DNA of 64,000 nt from Paenibacillus cellulositrophicus. GTDB lineage: Bacteria; Bacillota; Bacilli; Paenibacillales; Paenibacillaceae. A program made the translations under genes and the position numbers. This document shows, in pieces, positions 25,127-33,417 of the stretch; within the stretch, counting starts at the first letter, position 1; every line of letters begins with the position of its first letter. The DNA lies in the NCBI RefSeq assembly GCF_009363095.1, contig NZ_CP045295.1, positions 186,001 to 250,000 of the forward strand, written 5' to 3'. The notes beneath the pieces are model-generated. The model worked only from the letters and a program-made list of their open reading frames with translations. It had not been told where the DNA came from and searched no databases.

Positions 25127-25349
25127 TTGGGATCACCTCAAAGTATTGGTCTGTCAAGTCGTTGCAAACATTAGACCGCTTTCCTTTTTGTCGCAAAGTC
25201 AACCCATATGCGAAAATCGAGTCGAAAGTGTCAGGCTTTACCGGTGAGACCTCCAACAGATCGTAGCCTGCCCGTGAAGCGCGCTGGATCGCGAGCAGTC
25301 CGGACTCGTTTGACCATTCCGCCAATCCAGGAGAGTGCAAGAATTCCAT
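25119..25349 (-). pseudogene. Sugar-phosphate isomerase/epimerase (TIM barrel), N-terminal remnant
   Basis: The frame WSNESGLLAIQRASRAGYDL followed by LEVSPVKPDTFDS resembles the first strand-helix pairs of xylose isomerase-like / D-psicose 3-epimerase proteins (usual form: LI-x-KA-x-x-x-GYD-x-LEV). Only about 70 residues remain before the frame ends on the RBS of the hydrolase gene, and the N-terminal strand is in another frame (25,238-25,444). So the first gene of this LacI-linked cluster is broken, with most of the barrel deleted. Confidence 0.5.
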
Positions 25350-25479
25350 ATTGAATCGCCATTCACTTCAATCTCTCCATGCTTAACTCGGTATTTCTTA
25401 TTGTAGTTTTGGCTTGCACCAATAAACCCACACACTTTCAGCAATCGGATAAGTAAGATCCCCCCCTTAATGCAATCGA

Positions 25480-25500
25480 TATACGTTAAACGTTTTCATT
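25480..25500. promoter_or_regulatory. LacI-family operator, copy 2
   Basis: TATACGTTAAACGTTTTCAT is the near-exact reverse complement of the site at 22,096. It lies upstream of the leftward cluster starting with the epimerase remnant. Confidence 0.6.
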
Positions 25501-25639
25501 ACAATCATATTGGAACCTGAAATAATTTGTCAATAGCCATTTTCAGCGAATCGCTTCAAAGGAAGCCTTAGTCCATTGTGCTACTGTACAAGCATCGTGC
25601 GCTCCCGAAGCTTCCCGATTTTTCGCTCAGCATGTAAAT

Positions 25640-25664
25640 AAAGGCACCCTGTAGAGGTGCCTTT
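25640..25664. terminator. Hairpin, probable terminator
   Basis: Perfect 9-bp stem AAAGGCACC/GGTGCCTTT with a seven-base loop. Neither flank has a long T run, so direction is open. Confidence 0.5.
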
Positions 25665-25890
25665 ATCGTATGCTTTATTCATAGAGACCGACAATTTTGT
25701 CGGCGATTGCGCTGATCTACGAGATGTAAAACGTCTTCAGCTTCGATTTTGCCGGCGAGCTGTCGACGAAGCCGGAAGAAGCGCTTGGCACGATTGAACC
25801 AGTGGGCAATATGATTGATACGTTGTCAAGAATGTGGAGGTAGGCGTGACATTCCTTCCCATTTTGAACATTCTCAATATAGCGAAATAA

Positions 25891-25911
25891 AGGAGCTCAT
25901 TGAGAGCTCCT
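25891..25911. terminator. Hairpin, possible terminator
   Basis: Perfect 8-bp stem AGGAGCTC/GAGCTCCT around ATTGA. It is the first of three hairpins in 120 bases. Confidence 0.4.
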
Positions 25912-26108
25912 CAGATTGTCGAGAAACCCACGTCTTTGAGACGTTGGGTTTTTCGTTTTTCATTTGCAGTTGCTAAAAAGCCAAAAAGAGGGGTTATCCC
26001 CTCTTTTCCAGGCGATCTAGGTGGACCGCCATCTTCTTCATATTCTGCACGGCGGCCGTTATCAAACATACGATAAAAGGAATTCGTTTCCCGCCCTACT
26101 TCGGTCAT
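25911..26108 (-). CDS. Possible small protein, read through two hairpins
   Basis: A 65-codon frame starting MTEVGRETNSFYRMFDNGRR after an excellent RBS (TTGGAGGGATCAA). Its second half is encoded by the two hairpins at 25,983 and 25,924 and is therefore unlikely to be a conserved fold. It may be a truncated gene whose 3' part was replaced. Unrecognised. The YolD-like gene lies 60 bases upstream on the same strand. Confidence 0.3.
   Translation of the reverse strand: MTEVGRETNSFYRMFDNGRRAEYEEDGGPPRSPGKEGITPLFGFLATANEKRKTQRLKDVGFSTI
25924..25960 (+). terminator. Rho-independent terminator
   Basis: Stem AAACCCACGTCT/AGACGTTGGGTTT, followed by TTTCGTTTTTC on the plus strand. No intact plus-strand gene lies before it; 25,700-25,850 reads like coding debris (FSFDFAGELSTKPEEALG). 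Confidence 0.65.
25983..26007. terminator. Bidirectional terminator-like hairpin
   Basis: Perfect 10-bp stem AAAAGAGGGG/CCCCTCTTTT with loop TTAT; T-rich on either strand. Confidence 0.65.
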
Positions 26109-26167
26109 TTGATCCCTCCAAGATCCACATGAGATTACTCATCTACAAATCTTCCCTTTCACTAAAT

Positions 26168-26419
26168 CTAATCTCTAGGATAGTTAATTTCCATGATATC
26201 CATAAAAGGGACCTTGGTAATAACTCCATCCTTTTTGATGTGTACTTTTCCAGTCCGAGAGTCCATTTGATCTATTTGACCCCTTACTGGCTCATCCCAA
26301 CCCCACACAGTAAGTAGAATTTCTGACCCTTCTTGATAAGCCTCTGTAAGCTGATTGCCTATCTCCTCTAGTACAAATTCATCCCTTGTCGGTCTCTTGG
26401 GAGCTTTTGATTTGATCAT
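26168..26419 (-). CDS. YolD-like family protein
   Basis: 83 residues: MIKSKAPKRPTRDEFVLEEI, then ILLTVWGWDEPVRGQIDQMD and VPFMDIMEINYP. The Arg/Pro-rich start followed by a small beta-barrel with GxIxxID is typical of YolD-like proteins of Bacillales, often linked to translesion polymerases of the UvrX/DinB type. No polymerase gene is next to it here. ATG 26,419 follows GAGGAGGAGAGACCG. The longer frame to 26,470 lacks an RBS. Confidence 0.7.
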   Translation of the reverse strand: MIKSKAPKRPTRDEFVLEEIGNQLTEAYQEGSEILLTVWGWDEPVRGQIDQMDSRTGKVHIKKDGVITKVPFMDIMEINYPRD

Positions 26420-26674
26420 CGGTCTCTCCTCCTCGTTGTAAAATGCGCAGTCCGCATAGGAGCGCTCCAATACATTAATAACTAGTATAATTTTACATTA
26501 CAAAGTTACTTAAGAACAGCGTTACGCAAATCTACAATATTACTGATATAACAAAGCCCAATAATAAAAAAGGATTTGCGCCATTTACCCGCCCATGAAT
26601 CCCCCAAAAAGCGATTATTTGGGTAAGCGATAACTAAAATAATGTCGATATAAAAACCATACAGTGAAAGTTGT

Positions 26675-26964
26675 CAGATTCGAGCCGTGAATGAAGATTG
26701 GCTGCTGAGCGAGGGCGTGACACTCTTGAATAAGATTGAAGTCAACACGATCCATACGATGCTGAACTGCGTGCGTGACGGAATCGGTTACGCACTGGTT
26801 ACCAATTCCGTCGTTGCTCCAGATGACGACCGGATTCGGGTTCATCCCGTCCCGGAACTGTACAGGTTTGTGATGACACGTTGATCGCACGTAAAGAGCC
26901 GTTCCAGAACAAAGCGTTCGCCGCTTTTGCAGTATACGTCAGAGCAGCGGGGTACGAAGTATGA
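26675..26964 (+). pseudogene. LysR-family regulator, C-terminal remnant
   Basis: EVNTIHTMLNCVRDGIGYAL, then VAPDDDRIRVHPVPELYRFV is the ligand-domain end of a LysR protein. A TGA interrupts it, after which a neighbouring frame continues LIARKEPFQNKAFAAFAVYV to a stop at 26,964, the usual LysR C terminus. The DNA-binding half is missing. It is not a copy of the LysR gene at 14,879, though the end is similar. Confidence 0.7.
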
Positions 26965-27038
26965 ATTTGCCCTTGAACATGTAATTCGACTTTTTCCTAG
27001 AAAGTTGATCCTCTTCCTTTACTACATGCTAAACTTCC

Positions 27039-27063
27039 TCGTGTATATTCTTGTCGTCTTACA
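27039..27063 (+). repeat. Dispersed repeat, family I, right end only
   Basis: GTGTATATTCTTGTCGTCTTAC matches, over about 20 bases, the right end of the family; the hairpin part is absent. Confidence 0.5.
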
Positions 27064-27287
27064 TTTTTTATCCTCCTTTTATAAATGATGTCGTCATCTC
27101 GGCTTCCTGTGGCTTGATATCCCCCACATTCAGTATCCAGGACTTCCGGATATGATGATTCCAGGACTTGCTGAGCTCCTCCCCCATCAAGGCAAGAGGT
27201 ATTGACTGAGTCACAAATAGCTTTGGTCGACCGGAGCCCATTAGGAAACGTGATAGTATAACCCAATGAGATCATTCTGTTCTGTAT

Positions 27288-27482
27288 CTACTGACCGTGG
27301 GAGTGAGGTGTGATACATTCCTTCGTACTGTTTTCTTCCGGGTTTGCTGTTCCTGATGATTGCGTAGTCAGTGTATTGGTTTCTTTTAGTCCTTCTTTTA
27401 GGATTACTTGTTGTCTGGCGAAGTCATAAATCAGAAAGCACGTTCCGATGATAAGCAAAAGAACGGCAATAATTCTACGCAT
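27288..27482 (-). CDS. Small single-pass membrane protein
   Basis: 64 residues: MRRIIAVLLLIIGTCFLIYD forms one membrane helix with a positive N terminus, followed by a polar Thr/Ser/Glu-rich tail (QSSGTANPEENSTKE). GGAGGAGAAAAC precedes ATG 27,482, a convincing RBS. It could be a membrane anchor or a signal-peptide-bearing small secreted protein. No recognisable family. It sits downstream of the AEP operon but beyond a hairpin, so is probably separate. Confidence 0.6.
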   Translation of the reverse strand: MRRIIAVLLLIIGTCFLIYDFARQQVILKEGLKETNTLTTQSSGTANPEENSTKECITPHSHGQ

Positions 27483-27547
27483 GTTTTCTCCTCCCGCGTT
27501 GCTACGGTATTCTAATCGAACGTAAGATTGAAGTGGTTAAAACAAAT

Positions 27548-27580
27548 AGAGGCTGCCTCGTAATAAATCGTGCAGCCCCT
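27548..27580 (-). terminator. Hairpin after the AEP operon
   Basis: GGCTGC and GCAGCC pair around a 17-base AT-rich loop, about 125 bases after the last stop of the operon. The T run on the minus side is short (TATTTGTTTT), so termination is likely but not certain. Confidence 0.45.
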
Positions 27581-27703
27581 ATAATATTTCGTCGTTGCGT
27601 TAATGGTAAATTAAATAATCTGGTTGAGTAATATGTGGAGTTTGGTTCGAGACGTCTGGATACGTCGAAAAAATAAAGGTTATTCATATTATGATTCGAT
27701 TAC

Positions 27704-28462
27704 TTAACGGTAGTAGTAATATTTACTTCTTTTATAAGAGAGGATTCGGCGATACATTGCCCCATCCTTCAGTTTAAGGAAATGAGACATTGCCGGATAA
27801 AGATTGGCTTCAATAATGGAAACACGCCCATACGGATCGGTAGCAATATCCAGGCCATAAATTCGGTGTCCGGGGAACAATGCGTTTAATCTTTTTGCGG
27901 AACGAAGCGAAACCTTATCGATTTGGTATTCTAATGCGGATATAGGTAAGTGTCCGATGGAAGACTGTTGGATGCCCGGCTTAAACCTAAGCAGTTGTCC
28001 ATGACTCCGCGTATTGTTGGACACAACGTACCCTTTGCCTGCCACCTTGATTACCTTTCCTGTAACTACCCATTTTGAAGAATGTTTTTTGCGTTGAACG
28101 ATGACTCTCATATCAAAGGGGCGATTATTTATGGTCGGCCGAGTAATTCTCTGTTGAACCATATAGGCGGCAGACCTGATTATTCTTTTAATATACCGAT
28201 AGGTATTCTCTCTTCCCTGTTTCACCGTTTCCATACGCTCGTAATGGATGGCATAATTGTCATTCCCCAAATCTGAGACTTGAATGACGCCCCGTCCGCG
28301 GCTTCCCCAAACGGGTTTAACAATGACATGCCGGTATTTTCCCAAAAGTGTCCAGAGGGAATGTGGACTCATCTTCCGCGTTTCAGGTAAATAAGGGGCA
28401 AGGGGGGGATACCTTTTCAAAAACAAATATTTTATCCATTTATTTTTTGTTACTGATCCCAT
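27704..28462 (-). CDS. ATP-grasp protein, YheC/YheD family, in AEP operon
   Basis: 252 residues. ATP-grasp hallmarks: VIVKPVWGSRGRGVIQV (ATP-binding lysine and glycine-rich loop), MVQQRI and RPFDMRVIVQRK, then YGLDIATDPYGRVSIIEANL with the metal-binding acids and NxxP end. The YheC/YheD group is found in spore-forming Bacillales and is associated with the spore coat; by fold it should ligate a carboxylate to an amine or similar nucleophile. The ATG overlaps the AEP transaminase gene by 23 bases with GGTGGAG before it, so it is the last gene of the operon. It may join AEP, through its amino group, to a carboxylated partner; this is inference. Confidence 0.8.
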   Translation of the reverse strand: MGSVTKNKWIKYLFLKRYPPLAPYLPETRKMSPHSLWTLLGKYRHVIVKPVWGSRGRGVIQVSDLGNDNYAIHYERMETVKQGRENTYRYIKRIIRSAAYMVQQRITRPTINNRPFDMRVIVQRKKHSSKWVVTGKVIKVAGKGYVVSNNTRSHGQLLRFKPGIQQSSIGHLPISALEYQIDKVSLRSAKRLNALFPGHRIYGLDIATDPYGRVSIIEANLYPAMSHFLKLKDGAMYRRILSYKRSKYYYYR

Positions 28463-29588
28463 TGGACTCCACCTTTCTCTTGTTCATTTCAATGCGATCC
28501 AGAAAATCTTCAAGCAATTCCAAAAAATACTCGATATCCTTGGACGTAATGTCCCCGATATTGGCAATTCGAAACGTTCTTAATCCCTCCAATTTGCCGG
28601 GATAAATCATAATGCCTTTGCTATAGAAAAAATCATGCATGGCTTGGAAGTCAAAATCTGTATAAGGTTCATGAATGGATGTAATCAGCTTGGAGTGATG
28701 CGCTTCGGGGACCAAATAGGTTAAATCCAGCCTTTTTAGACCGGTGATTAAAGTTTTCCAGGATGCCATGTATCTTTCATAACGTTTTGCCACACCCTCC
28801 TGCTTTAATTCCTCGATGGCCTGCCTAAGCGCATACAATGCCTGTACCGGCGGTGTAAACCGCATTTGCGCATGCTCCGCAAAATATTGATATTGGGCGT
28901 ACAAATTCAAATAATAACTTCTGGGTTTCCTGTCCTTCAAACTCTCCAACTTACTTTTCTCAGCGATTACGAACGAAACCCCGGGCAATCCCTGCAGGTT
29001 CTTGTTCGAACTGGATGCCAAAAAGGAAATGTTCATTTCCTTCAGGTCAATCGGAACGGCAGCAAATGAACTCATGGCATCTACCATCATGTCGATATGA
29101 TACTTTTTGCATAATACTCCAAGTTCCTTCACATTGTTCAGAAGGCCGGTCGTCGTCTCGTGATGCACGACGGCAAGATGGGATATCTTTCGTCCGGAAG
29201 ATTGAATGCAACGCTCTAAGTCAGCCAAATGAATCGCATCGTCGAAGGAACTTTTAAATTCCAAATAATCGATTCCATAAACCGCGGCGATTTCGCACAT
29301 CCGTTTTCCATAAGCGCCATTATTTACAATAACTACAGCTTCATTTCCAGGGACGGAACTGATCATCGATTCAACGGCTGCAGTGCCCGACCCACCAAAT
29401 AATATGGTCTGATAATGGTTCGGGTCCGCAACCAAACAGGTAAGCTCTGTGGAAATATGCTCCATGATTTCGCCAAACTCGGCTTCACGGGGACATATAT
29501 CCGGCACCACCTGTGACCATTTCACGCTATCTGTAGTCGTTGCCGGACCTGGAGTAAGCAAAATGTTTCTCTTTACGGTCGAACTCAT
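28440..29588 (-). CDS. phnW: 2-aminoethylphosphonate-pyruvate transaminase (PhnW type)
   Basis: 382 residues, class V PLP-dependent aminotransferase. It opens NILLTPGPATTTDSVKWSQ, the PhnW signature start, has FGGSGTAAVESMISSVPGN for phosphate binding, VVHHETTTGLLN with the conserved TTTG, and the PLP lysine in SSSNKNLQGLPGVSF. The enzyme interconverts AEP plus pyruvate and phosphonoacetaldehyde plus alanine. In degraders it starts AEP breakdown; here it follows PEP mutase and phosphonopyruvate decarboxylase, so it most likely runs towards AEP. Its ATG overlaps the decarboxylase stop by four bases (ATGA). Confidence 0.9.
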   Translation of the reverse strand: MSSTVKRNILLTPGPATTTDSVKWSQVVPDICPREAEFGEIMEHISTELTCLVADPNHYQTILFGGSGTAAVESMISSVPGNEAVVIVNNGAYGKRMCEIAAVYGIDYLEFKSSFDDAIHLADLERCIQSSGRKISHLAVVHHETTTGLLNNVKELGVLCKKYHIDMMVDAMSSFAAVPIDLKEMNISFLASSSNKNLQGLPGVSFVIAEKSKLESLKDRKPRSYYLNLYAQYQYFAEHAQMRFTPPVQALYALRQAIEELKQEGVAKRYERYMASWKTLITGLKRLDLTYLVPEAHHSKLITSIHEPYTDFDFQAMHDFFYSKGIMIYPGKLEGLRTFRIANIGDITSKDIEYFLELLEDFLDRIEMNKRKVESNGISNKK

Positions 29589-30745
29589 GAACCATCCACT
29601 TCCTTGATCATTAAGGGGTCGTTTTTGATAAATCGCTCCAGACGTTCTTTTACTTCATGAGGCTTTATGCTTGGGCGAGCAAGTTGATCTTTGGACTGCA
29701 TGGATATTTTCATATAAAGGAAAGTAAGAACTTTAGTCTTTTTCCATTCTTGTAAACAAGTTTTCAGCTCTTCAAGGTTGTGGACATGGATTGCCCTCGT
29801 ATAACCGCAGGAAGCGGCAATGTTCACGAAATCAATATTATGGGATACCGTGCTTTGCCCTCCTGTTGATTCGTGAGCGTTATTATCGAGAAGAATATGA
29901 ATCATGTTATTGGGGCTGTAATACCCATTTGTCGCAAGACTTCCCATGCGCATCAATAAAGAGCCGTCTCCGTCAATCACGACAATATTTTTGCCAGGCT
30001 GACTTAGGGCGAGCCCAAGTCCAAAAGAACTGACACACCCCATAGAGCCGACCATGTACAGATTGTTGCTTGCATCTTCTATTTCATACAATTCCCGTCC
30101 TGTTTTGCCTGTGGTTGCAAGCTGAATCGTATCCCCGTCTTTCACCGAATTGATTACACTTAATGCCTCATGCCGCGCAGGCATCTGATTGTCTTTATGG
30201 GCACACCGTAGAATCCGGTTTGAACGAATGGAGTTTTGCTGCTTTTTCAAAGGCTCTGCGTCAAAAGTCCCTTTCTTGACTACAAAGAAAAATGGCCGAT
30301 TCCGGGAAATTTGCTCATTGGCCTGAATCAGCTGTTTCTTGGCCTCTTCCAAATCTCCGGATAGATATTGCCATTCCACGTCCATCAATTCCAGCAGATT
30401 CGTCGTGATCTTGCCCATAAGCTCATGTTGGGGCTCATCAGGAACCCCTGGCTCTCCGCGAAGGCTGACAAATCCCAGCAGCGGAATTCGAAAGGGGTAG
30501 ATTAAGGATGTTAACGGCGAAACAGCGTTGGTTAGCCCTGAATTTTGCATGAGTACAACGGATTTTTGCCCCCCTATATAAGCCGCAGATGCGATGGCCA
30601 CCGCATCACCTTCGTTGGCTGCTGCAACATAATCGAATTCGTTGATGGAGTAATTGATTAAATTTTTCAGGTAGGAGCAAGGTACACCGCTGAAAAAAGT
30701 AAATCCTAATTTTCGGAGTTCTTCCCCAAATATCCTAGTGTCCAT
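29585..30745 (-). CDS. ppd: Phosphonopyruvate decarboxylase (TPP-dependent)
   Basis: 386 residues in the thiamine-diphosphate enzyme family. FFSGVPCSYLKNLI opens the PYR domain, with AANEGDAVAIASAAYIGG carrying the conserved activating glutamate; the PP domain has the TPP/magnesium motif IDGDGSLLMRMGSLATNGYY...LLDNN (GDG to NN). It decarboxylates phosphonopyruvate to phosphonoacetaldehyde, the irreversible step that pulls the unfavourable PEP mutase reaction forward. Its ATG overlaps the PEP mutase stop by one base (TAATG) after GGGGATA, so the two are co-translated. Confidence 0.92.
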   Translation of the reverse strand: MDTRIFGEELRKLGFTFFSGVPCSYLKNLINYSINEFDYVAAANEGDAVAIASAAYIGGQKSVVLMQNSGLTNAVSPLTSLIYPFRIPLLGFVSLRGEPGVPDEPQHELMGKITTNLLELMDVEWQYLSGDLEEAKKQLIQANEQISRNRPFFFVVKKGTFDAEPLKKQQNSIRSNRILRCAHKDNQMPARHEALSVINSVKDGDTIQLATTGKTGRELYEIEDASNNLYMVGSMGCVSSFGLGLALSQPGKNIVVIDGDGSLLMRMGSLATNGYYSPNNMIHILLDNNAHESTGGQSTVSHNIDFVNIAASCGYTRAIHVHNLEELKTCLQEWKKTKVLTFLYMKISMQSKDQLARPSIKPHEVKERLERFIKNDPLMIKEVDGS

Positions 30746-31644
30746 TATATCCCCTCATTCGAGTCGGGCTGTGTTGCCGGTAAATATCGTTGTTCCGCAG
30801 CTTCCAGCTCTTCAGCCCCTTGAAGCCTAAAAACTTCTTCCAGCGTTGCAACTTCCTTTTCGATATGAACAAGACTTTCATCCTGATAAATTCTGCGGGA
30901 TACCTGTTCCATCGCTTGAATGGATGATCGCAAATTATGGTTCGCCCATATAACAAGGCTAATCCCCAGCTCCCGAAGCTTGTCGGTTGGCGTCAAATAA
31001 TACTTTGTAGGTACGATAACTACGGGCAATCTTCCCGCCCATTCCTTCATGAATGCCTCAATTTCCGTGATGTCCTGCCTCTTGCTGTGTATGAGAACCG
31101 CGTCGGCGCCTGCCTTCCGGTACGCTTCCGCCCGCCGCAGCGCTTCGCCAAGTCCCCTCCCTGTAATAAAGGCTTCCACTCTGGCTACAACGATAAAATC
31201 GTCGTCGGTTTGCGTGTCTTTCATGGCCTTGATTTTACCGCAAAATTCATCGATATCGGCCATCGGCTGCAATTGTCCATTTAAGAATGAGTTCGTTTTG
31301 GGAAATTGCTTATCTTCGATACAAACCCCTGCAATATCCCGCTGCTCCAGCTTTTTGACCAGGCGTCTTGCATTATTGAAGTTGCCATACCCCGTATCCC
31401 CGTCCAGCAGGATCGGGATGGACGTCGCATCACTCATGAATTCAAGAACATCCAACACCTGGGTCCAGGAGGCTTCGTTATTGTCTCTTACTCCCATCGC
31501 TGCAGAGATGGATAATCCGCTCGCCCAAATCCCCCTAAATCCCGCCTCCTCAACAATTTTGGCAGACAAACCATTATGAGCTTCCATAATAAATTCCAGT
31601 TTTTTGGAGTTGATCAGGTTTCTAAGCTCCTTTGTTTTTTTCAT
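30745..31644 (-). CDS. pepM: Phosphoenolpyruvate phosphomutase
   Basis: 299 residues. The active-site loop [18 protein letters not shown] has the EDK-x5-NS motif that separates true PEP mutases from methylisocitrate and isocitrate lyases. Other superfamily blocks are [28 protein letters not shown] (metal-binding aspartates) and [20 protein letters not shown]. The enzyme rearranges phosphoenolpyruvate to phosphonopyruvate, forming the C-P bond that begins almost all phosphonate biosynthesis. It is upstream of the decarboxylase and transaminase, giving the complete route to AEP. Normal length; the C terminus ([13 protein letters not shown]) is the usual one. Confidence 0.94.
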   Translation of the reverse strand: MKKTKELRNLINSKKLEFIMEAHNGLSAKIVEEAGFRGIWASGLSISAAMGVRDNNEASWTQVLDVLEFMSDATSIPILLDGDTGYGNFNNARRLVKKLEQRDIAGVCIEDKQFPKTNSFLNGQLQPMADIDEFCGKIKAMKDTQTDDDFIVVARVEAFITGRGLGEALRRAEAYRKAGADAVLIHSKRQDITEIEAFMKEWAGRLPVVIVPTKYYLTPTDKLRELGISLVIWANHNLRSSIQAMEQVSRRIYQDESLVHIEKEVATLEEVFRLQGAEELEAAEQRYLPATQPDSNEGI

Positions 31645-31678
31645 TGAAACTTTGCTCCTTCCCTTTAAAATAATCAGC

Positions 31679-32407
31679 CTAGATTCCCATGGATCGTTTG
31701 TTTTCCATAATGGTTCTGATCATTGTGTGATCGGAGAGTTGAGTAAACAACATATGGCCCGGATGTGAATTCGCTTCAATAATCCAAATGTGGCCGTTCT
31801 TGTCTAGGGCAAGATCCACCCCTAATTCATGAATCGAGTGCCATTTATTAACCGTTTCGGCAATGGTAATGGACAATTGTTCTATTTTACGAAAACAGGC
31901 GTCCACTTTGGAGTGGTCATTCTGAAAAAGACTCATGAGGACCCTTCGCAAAGGTTCCGCATGCCCTCCTTTATGATAATTGGTCACAAATTTATGAGGG
32001 GCGGCAACACGGGCGGCCATACCCGAAATGATCCATCTGCTCTTTGGCTTCTGCAGGTATACACGGATATCAAAAATTTTCCCATGATACTTCTCTAATT
32101 GCAGGTCTTTCTGCACTAGATACCGATGCCTTGGTTTCCGGAACGAACGAATCGCTTTTAAGACAGAGGAACGTCCCGCAATCTTCAGACTTGAGCCGCA
32201 ACGAACCTCAAATCCCCTCCCCAATCTCTTGACACGGATAATTCCGCTACCACCGCTCCCGTGATTGGGTTTTATAAAGACAGATGGATAGGTTTGGAGC
32301 ATCCGTAAAATCCTTGAATCCGTCATCCAGACAGTTTTAGGCAAATGTGGACGTAAGACAGGGACCTGTAACATTTCCCTATACTTCTTCATTTTTCCAA
32401 TGGTCAT
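31679..32407 (-). CDS. ATP-grasp protein, YheC/YheD family, first gene of AEP operon
   Basis: 242 residues. ATP-grasp motifs: [34 protein letters not shown], and [20 protein letters not shown] followed by SHPGH. Belongs to the same YheC/YheD-type group as the gene at 27,704 but is clearly divergent from it, so the two are not a recent duplication. Start ATG 32,407 is six bases after AAGGGG; a frame to 32,455 is longer but has no RBS. It lies 34 bases before PEP mutase. Having two different ATP-grasp enzymes around an AEP pathway suggests sequential ligation or amidation steps; this is inference. Confidence 0.8.
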   Translation of the reverse strand: MTIGKMKKYREMLQVPVLRPHLPKTVWMTDSRILRMLQTYPSVFIKPNHGSGGSGIIRVKRLGRGFEVRCGSSLKIAGRSSVLKAIRSFRKPRHRYLVQKDLQLEKYHGKIFDIRVYLQKPKSRWIISGMAARVAAPHKFVTNYHKGGHAEPLRRVLMSLFQNDHSKVDACFRKIEQLSITIAETVNKWHSIHELGVDLALDKNGHIWIIEANSHPGHMLFTQLSDHTMIRTIMENKRSMGI

Positions 32408-32543
32408 TAACATCCCCTTCTCATGTTGGGATCCAGATACAAAGAGCATATTCATTAAAAAGCCCTGCTGTGTAGACTAACTTCCCATAAAGAAAAATAA
32501 TACAATCACTCTCACCGAAATTATTGATTACGTTTCAGAAAAC

Positions 32544-32567
32544 AAAAAAGGCACCGAACACGGTGCA
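32544..32567 (-). terminator. Terminator upstream of the AEP operon
   Basis: Stem GCACCG/CGGTGC with loop AACA; on the minus strand it is followed by CCTTTTTTG. It separates the NlpC/P60 gene region from the AEP operon. Confidence 0.65.
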
Positions 32568-32680
32568 ATTCATGATGTATATAGGATTAGATGAGTTCAG
32601 ATCTAGAAAACAACATGCTTATGTATTTGTATCTATTGAAGAGCTAGCCTCACAATATCATCTAAAGACTTGAATTGATA

Positions 32681-32713
32681 AAAACCCTGTTCCTTTAAAA
32701 AAGGACAGGGTTT
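32681..32713 (-). terminator. Terminator of the NlpC/P60 gene
   Basis: Long stem AAACCCTGT with CCTTT pairing to AAAGG and CAGGGTTT; on the minus strand it ends in GGGTTTTTATC. It lies 147 bases after the stop at 32,860. Confidence 0.7.
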
Positions 32714-32859
32714 CTAACCATCTGTGAGCTACATTCGAGGCTCTGTTTCTGTATATTATTCTCCCTTGCTCTCTGAATCCGATCTATCGGAAGCTCCCCC
32801 ATGCCAGGAAACATGTTATTGTATTTTCGCATGAGAAACTTGAGTAGTTTGAGGTTGTA

Positions 32860-33417
32860 TTAGTTAGGCAGAGATGCTGCAGAAGCTTGTCCATTGTTAG
32901 GAATGACGCGGCGTGCACTCACAAAGGTACGATCCCAAGCGCTTCCTGCAAAATTGGAAATCGTAACGCCTATGCCGACCCGGTACGTATGCAGCAATTG
33001 TCCGTTACCCATATAAATACTTACGTGATTAATAACCCCATCCCGATTTGTATCTGAAAAAACTAAATCTCCCGGCTGCAGCTGATCTTTGGAAACTGGC
33101 GTACCTACTTTGGACTGCTGTCTCGAGGATCGGGGAAGATCGATGCCATTTTGCTTGAAAATATATTGAGTGAAAGAAGAACAATCGAACTCATTCGTTC
33201 GCCCAGTTGGGGCACCGAACTGATAACGAACGCCTAGGAATTGTTTGCCTGTTTTTATTACACTATCTGCAATGGAACTTGCGGACGCAGTAGCAGCATG
33301 CGCAGGCTGTGCAGGAAGCAGCATGCTTCCGGATAAAACAATGGAAAGACTTAGACCGACCCCAGTTAAAACTTTGACGATTCGGCTTTTCTTGATGTTG
33401 TTCGTGTTGTTATTCAT
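32860..33417 (-). CDS. Secreted NlpC/P60-family peptidoglycan hydrolase
   Basis: 185 residues with a signal peptide (VLTGVGLSLSIVLSGSMLLP, cleavage near AHA-AT) and one NlpC/P60 (C40) domain: catalytic cysteine in TNEFDCSSFTQYIFKQNG, histidine in VINHVSIYMGNGQLLH, and a further polar residue following in HTYRVG. It should cut the D-Glu to meso-DAP type peptide bond in cell-wall stem peptides. No SH3 or LysM domain is present, so it is a minimal single-domain enzyme. RBS AGGGAGGAC precedes ATG 33,417. Confidence 0.9.
   Translation of the reverse strand: MNNNTNNIKKSRIVKVLTGVGLSLSIVLSGSMLLPAQPAHAATASASSIADSVIKTGKQFLGVRYQFGAPTGRTNEFDCSSFTQYIFKQNGIDLPRSSRQQSKVGTPVSKDQLQPGDLVFSDTNRDGVINHVSIYMGNGQLLHTYRVGIGVTISNFAGSAWDRTFVSARRVIPNNGQASAASLPN

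Noticed and set aside
26997..27275. 92-codon minus-strand frame with MISLGYTITFPNGLRSTKAI
   Set aside because: No RBS, unbiased codon use and overlap with a repeat end; no family recognised. Could be coding debris.
32577..32675. Short plus-strand frame MMYIGLDEFRSRKQHAYVFV
   Set aside because: Only faintly like an ISL3-type transposase stretch and too short; no other transposase traces or inverted repeats nearby.
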